A stretch of DNA of 14,906 bases from JBAZTO01 sp041661865 (GTDB lineage Bacteria; Planctomycetota; Phycisphaerae; SM23-33): the NCBI GenBank assembly GCA_041661865.1, contig JBAZTO010000072.1, positions 1-14,906 of the forward strand, given 5' to 3'. A program made the translations under genes and the position numbers. The notes below the pieces were generated by a model that worked only from the letters and a program-made list of their open reading frames with translations, ran no database searches and was not told the DNA's origin. Positions 14,232 to 14,906 of this stretch are shown here, in pieces; positions within the stretch are counted from its first letter, which is position 1; every line of letters starts with the position of its first letter.

Positions 14232-14819
14232 TCTTTGCCACCAGTTTCCGCCATGCCGCATCGTCCGCCCACGACAGGCGGACGGCCTCGGCCATGTCTA
14301 TTATTCTGCTTCTGCGGTTGTGTCCTGCCCTTCTGACGGCGCTGATGAACCAGCTGAAGCCGTAATCAAGGCAACCCGTATGTCCTTCTGCAATGAGGTC
14401 GCAAGCTCGGTCCCAACACCACCCAGCACTGATCGCAGAATGGTCCCCACCTGCTCCGTCACTCCCAGCTTGTCCGCCATCCCGAAAAAAAAACTATTCA
14501 CCTCGCGGAAGGCGGCCCAGATCTGCTCCAGGTCACTGGGCAACAGATCGAGCAGGTCATCGGCCTTGAGGCCGACGGTGTCCTCCAGCAGCTCTGAGGC
14601 GTGGTCAATAAAAGTCTTCTGGACCTCATTCTTGTCCTCAAGCAGGATCGGGGGACCCGCGCATGGTCGACCGCCGATGGTTTTCTTCACCTCACCCGCC
14701 TCTTCCTTACCTTTTTCCCCCTTCAAAAACGGCAGAATGGCCAAGATCCGCCGCACCGGCACCTCCTGGACCAGCACCCTGCCGCCGCCGAACAGCTCCA
14801 CATATTTTGAATTTTTCAT
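14221..14819 (-). CDS. Tail assembly chaperone, frameshifted long (GT-like) form
   Basis: If ribosomes slip by -1 in the T9 run (14485-14493), the first 112 residues continue for 87 codons in the second frame to TAA 14221-14223, giving about 199 residues. The extension begins with a Gly-rich linker and ends in a helical domain (ACDLIAEGHTGCLDYGFSW, then RIIDMAEAVRLSWADDAAWR and KLVAKNGG), similar in kind to the T part of phage chaperones. No ATG, GTG or TTG in that frame precedes the conserved-looking part, so it cannot be a normally started gene. Its stop overlaps the tape measure start, as GT extensions do. A sequencing error adding or losing T in the homopolymer is the main alternative. 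Confidence 0.7.
14301..14819 (-). CDS. Tail assembly chaperone, short (G-like) form
   Basis: 172 residues, ATG 14819, AGGA 6 bases upstream. Beta start (KNSKYVELFGGGRVLVQEV) then helices, with D-D-L-L-D-L-L-P-S-D-L-E-Q-I-W-A-A-F-R-E-V-N at about 86-107, typical of the helical chaperone directly before the tape measure gene in lambda-like and Mu-like siphoviruses (gpG equivalent). It would bind the tape measure and recruit tail tube protein. The chain ends in a low-complexity acidic tail (EGQDTTAEAE). Codons 109-112 contain a run of nine T, the probable frameshift site that yields a longer form. Family assignment rests on position, shape and the frameshift, not on a database match. Confidence 0.78.
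   Translation of the reverse strand: MKNSKYVELFGGGRVLVQEVPVRRILAILPFLKGEKGKEEAGEVKKTIGGRPCAGPPILLEDKNEVQKTFIDHASELLEDTVGLKADDLLDLLPSDLEQIWAAFREVNSFFFGMADKLGVTEQVGTILRSVLGGVGTELATSLQKDIRVALITASAGSSAPSEGQDTTAEAE
14485..14493 (-). promoter_or_regulatory. T9 slippery site for -1 frameshifting
   Basis: Zero-frame codons AGT TTT TTT TTC include the slippery heptamers T TTT TTT and T TTT TTC, both of which allow full re-pairing of P- and A-site tRNAs. The -1 frame has TAG at 14494-14496, directly before the run, and no stop again until 14221. Confidence 0.68.
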
Positions 14820-14832
14820 AGTTTCCTTTGCA

Positions 14833-14849
14833 GGGCGCGCCGTGCGCCC
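14833..14849 (-). other. Small GC-rich hairpin in the chaperone leader
   Basis: GGGCGC and GCGCCC pair perfectly over six bases around a five-base loop, a few bases upstream of the AAAGGAAACT ribosome site. There is no T run after it. It might tune translation of the chaperone gene, but such short stems are frequent in GC-rich DNA. Confidence 0.35.
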
Positions 14850-14870
14850 CGTTGTTGTTTTCTTGGGACT

Positions 14871-14900
14871 CGCGCAGAGGCGCAGAGACGCTGAGAAAAA
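14871..14900 (-). repeat. Second copy (one arm) of the CGCAGAGGCGCAGAG repeat
   Basis: The 28 bases from 14873 match 11135-11162 with about two differences, in the same orientation. The pairing arm would lie beyond the window. This copy is also intergenic, upstream of the chaperone gene. The remaining bases to the window end show no gene. Confidence 0.8.
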
Positions 14901-14906
14901 CTTTTT

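Noticed and set aside
13422..14336. 304-codon open frame on the plus strand
   Set aside because: Antisense to the tape measure and chaperone genes, Gly/His/Arg-rich, no coding features.

Overview
The window is one long gene block that runs entirely on the minus strand. It is the tail and lysis half of a tailed phage or prophage (a tailocin cannot be excluded, because head, portal and integration genes would lie outside). I could only confirm genes on the minus strand; the many plus-strand open frames are shadows of GC-rich coding sequence. The tail part is GC-rich (by eye roughly 60-65%) and the lysis end is visibly AT-richer. A secreted SLT-type muralytic enzyme next to small membrane proteins, with a start that looks like an inner-membrane spanin, suggests a Gram-negative host. 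Dispersed intergenic palindromes built on CGCAGAGGCGCAGAG and on CGTAATT heptamers are, from memory, of a kind common in Desulfuromonas/Geobacter-like and other Desulfobacterota genomes, so I lean to such a host with modest confidence.

Layout in transcription order, from right to left: a leader with part of a palindromic repeat (14871-14900); a tail assembly chaperone (14301-14819) with a probable programmed -1 frameshift that extends it to 14221; the tape measure protein (11580-14231); a 128-aa tail protein; a hairpin repeat; a 342-aa beta-rich tail/baseplate protein; a 258-aa protein; a large heptamer palindrome (9185-9285); a 322-aa and a 620-aa Cys-rich protein that look distantly related to each other and perhaps to the 258-aa protein; a 129-aa zinc-ribbon protein; a 261-aa virion-type protein; a 548-aa protein with ten 14-residue repeats followed by a probable tail-hub part; three small baseplate-type proteins; two Cys-rich microproteins (57 and 30 aa); a 351-aa membrane-anchored protein of unlike composition; then a lysis cassette (69-aa coiled-coil membrane protein, three-TM holin candidate, secreted lytic transglycosylase, start of a spanin-like protein).

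Most genes are joined by ATGA or similar overlaps, so the block is probably one translationally coupled late operon. No contractile sheath, gpW/gpJ/gpI-type baseplate or sheath-initiator gene is recognisable, so a long non-contractile (siphovirus) tail is the better guess; a tape measure of 883 residues predicts a tail of about 130 nm by the usual 1.5 angstrom per residue rule.

The most notable signals are the T9 slippery run whose -1 frame is open for 87 codons up to the tape measure start, and a palindromic repeat lodged exactly between a Shine-Dalgarno sequence and its start codon, where folding of the repeat would restore normal spacing.
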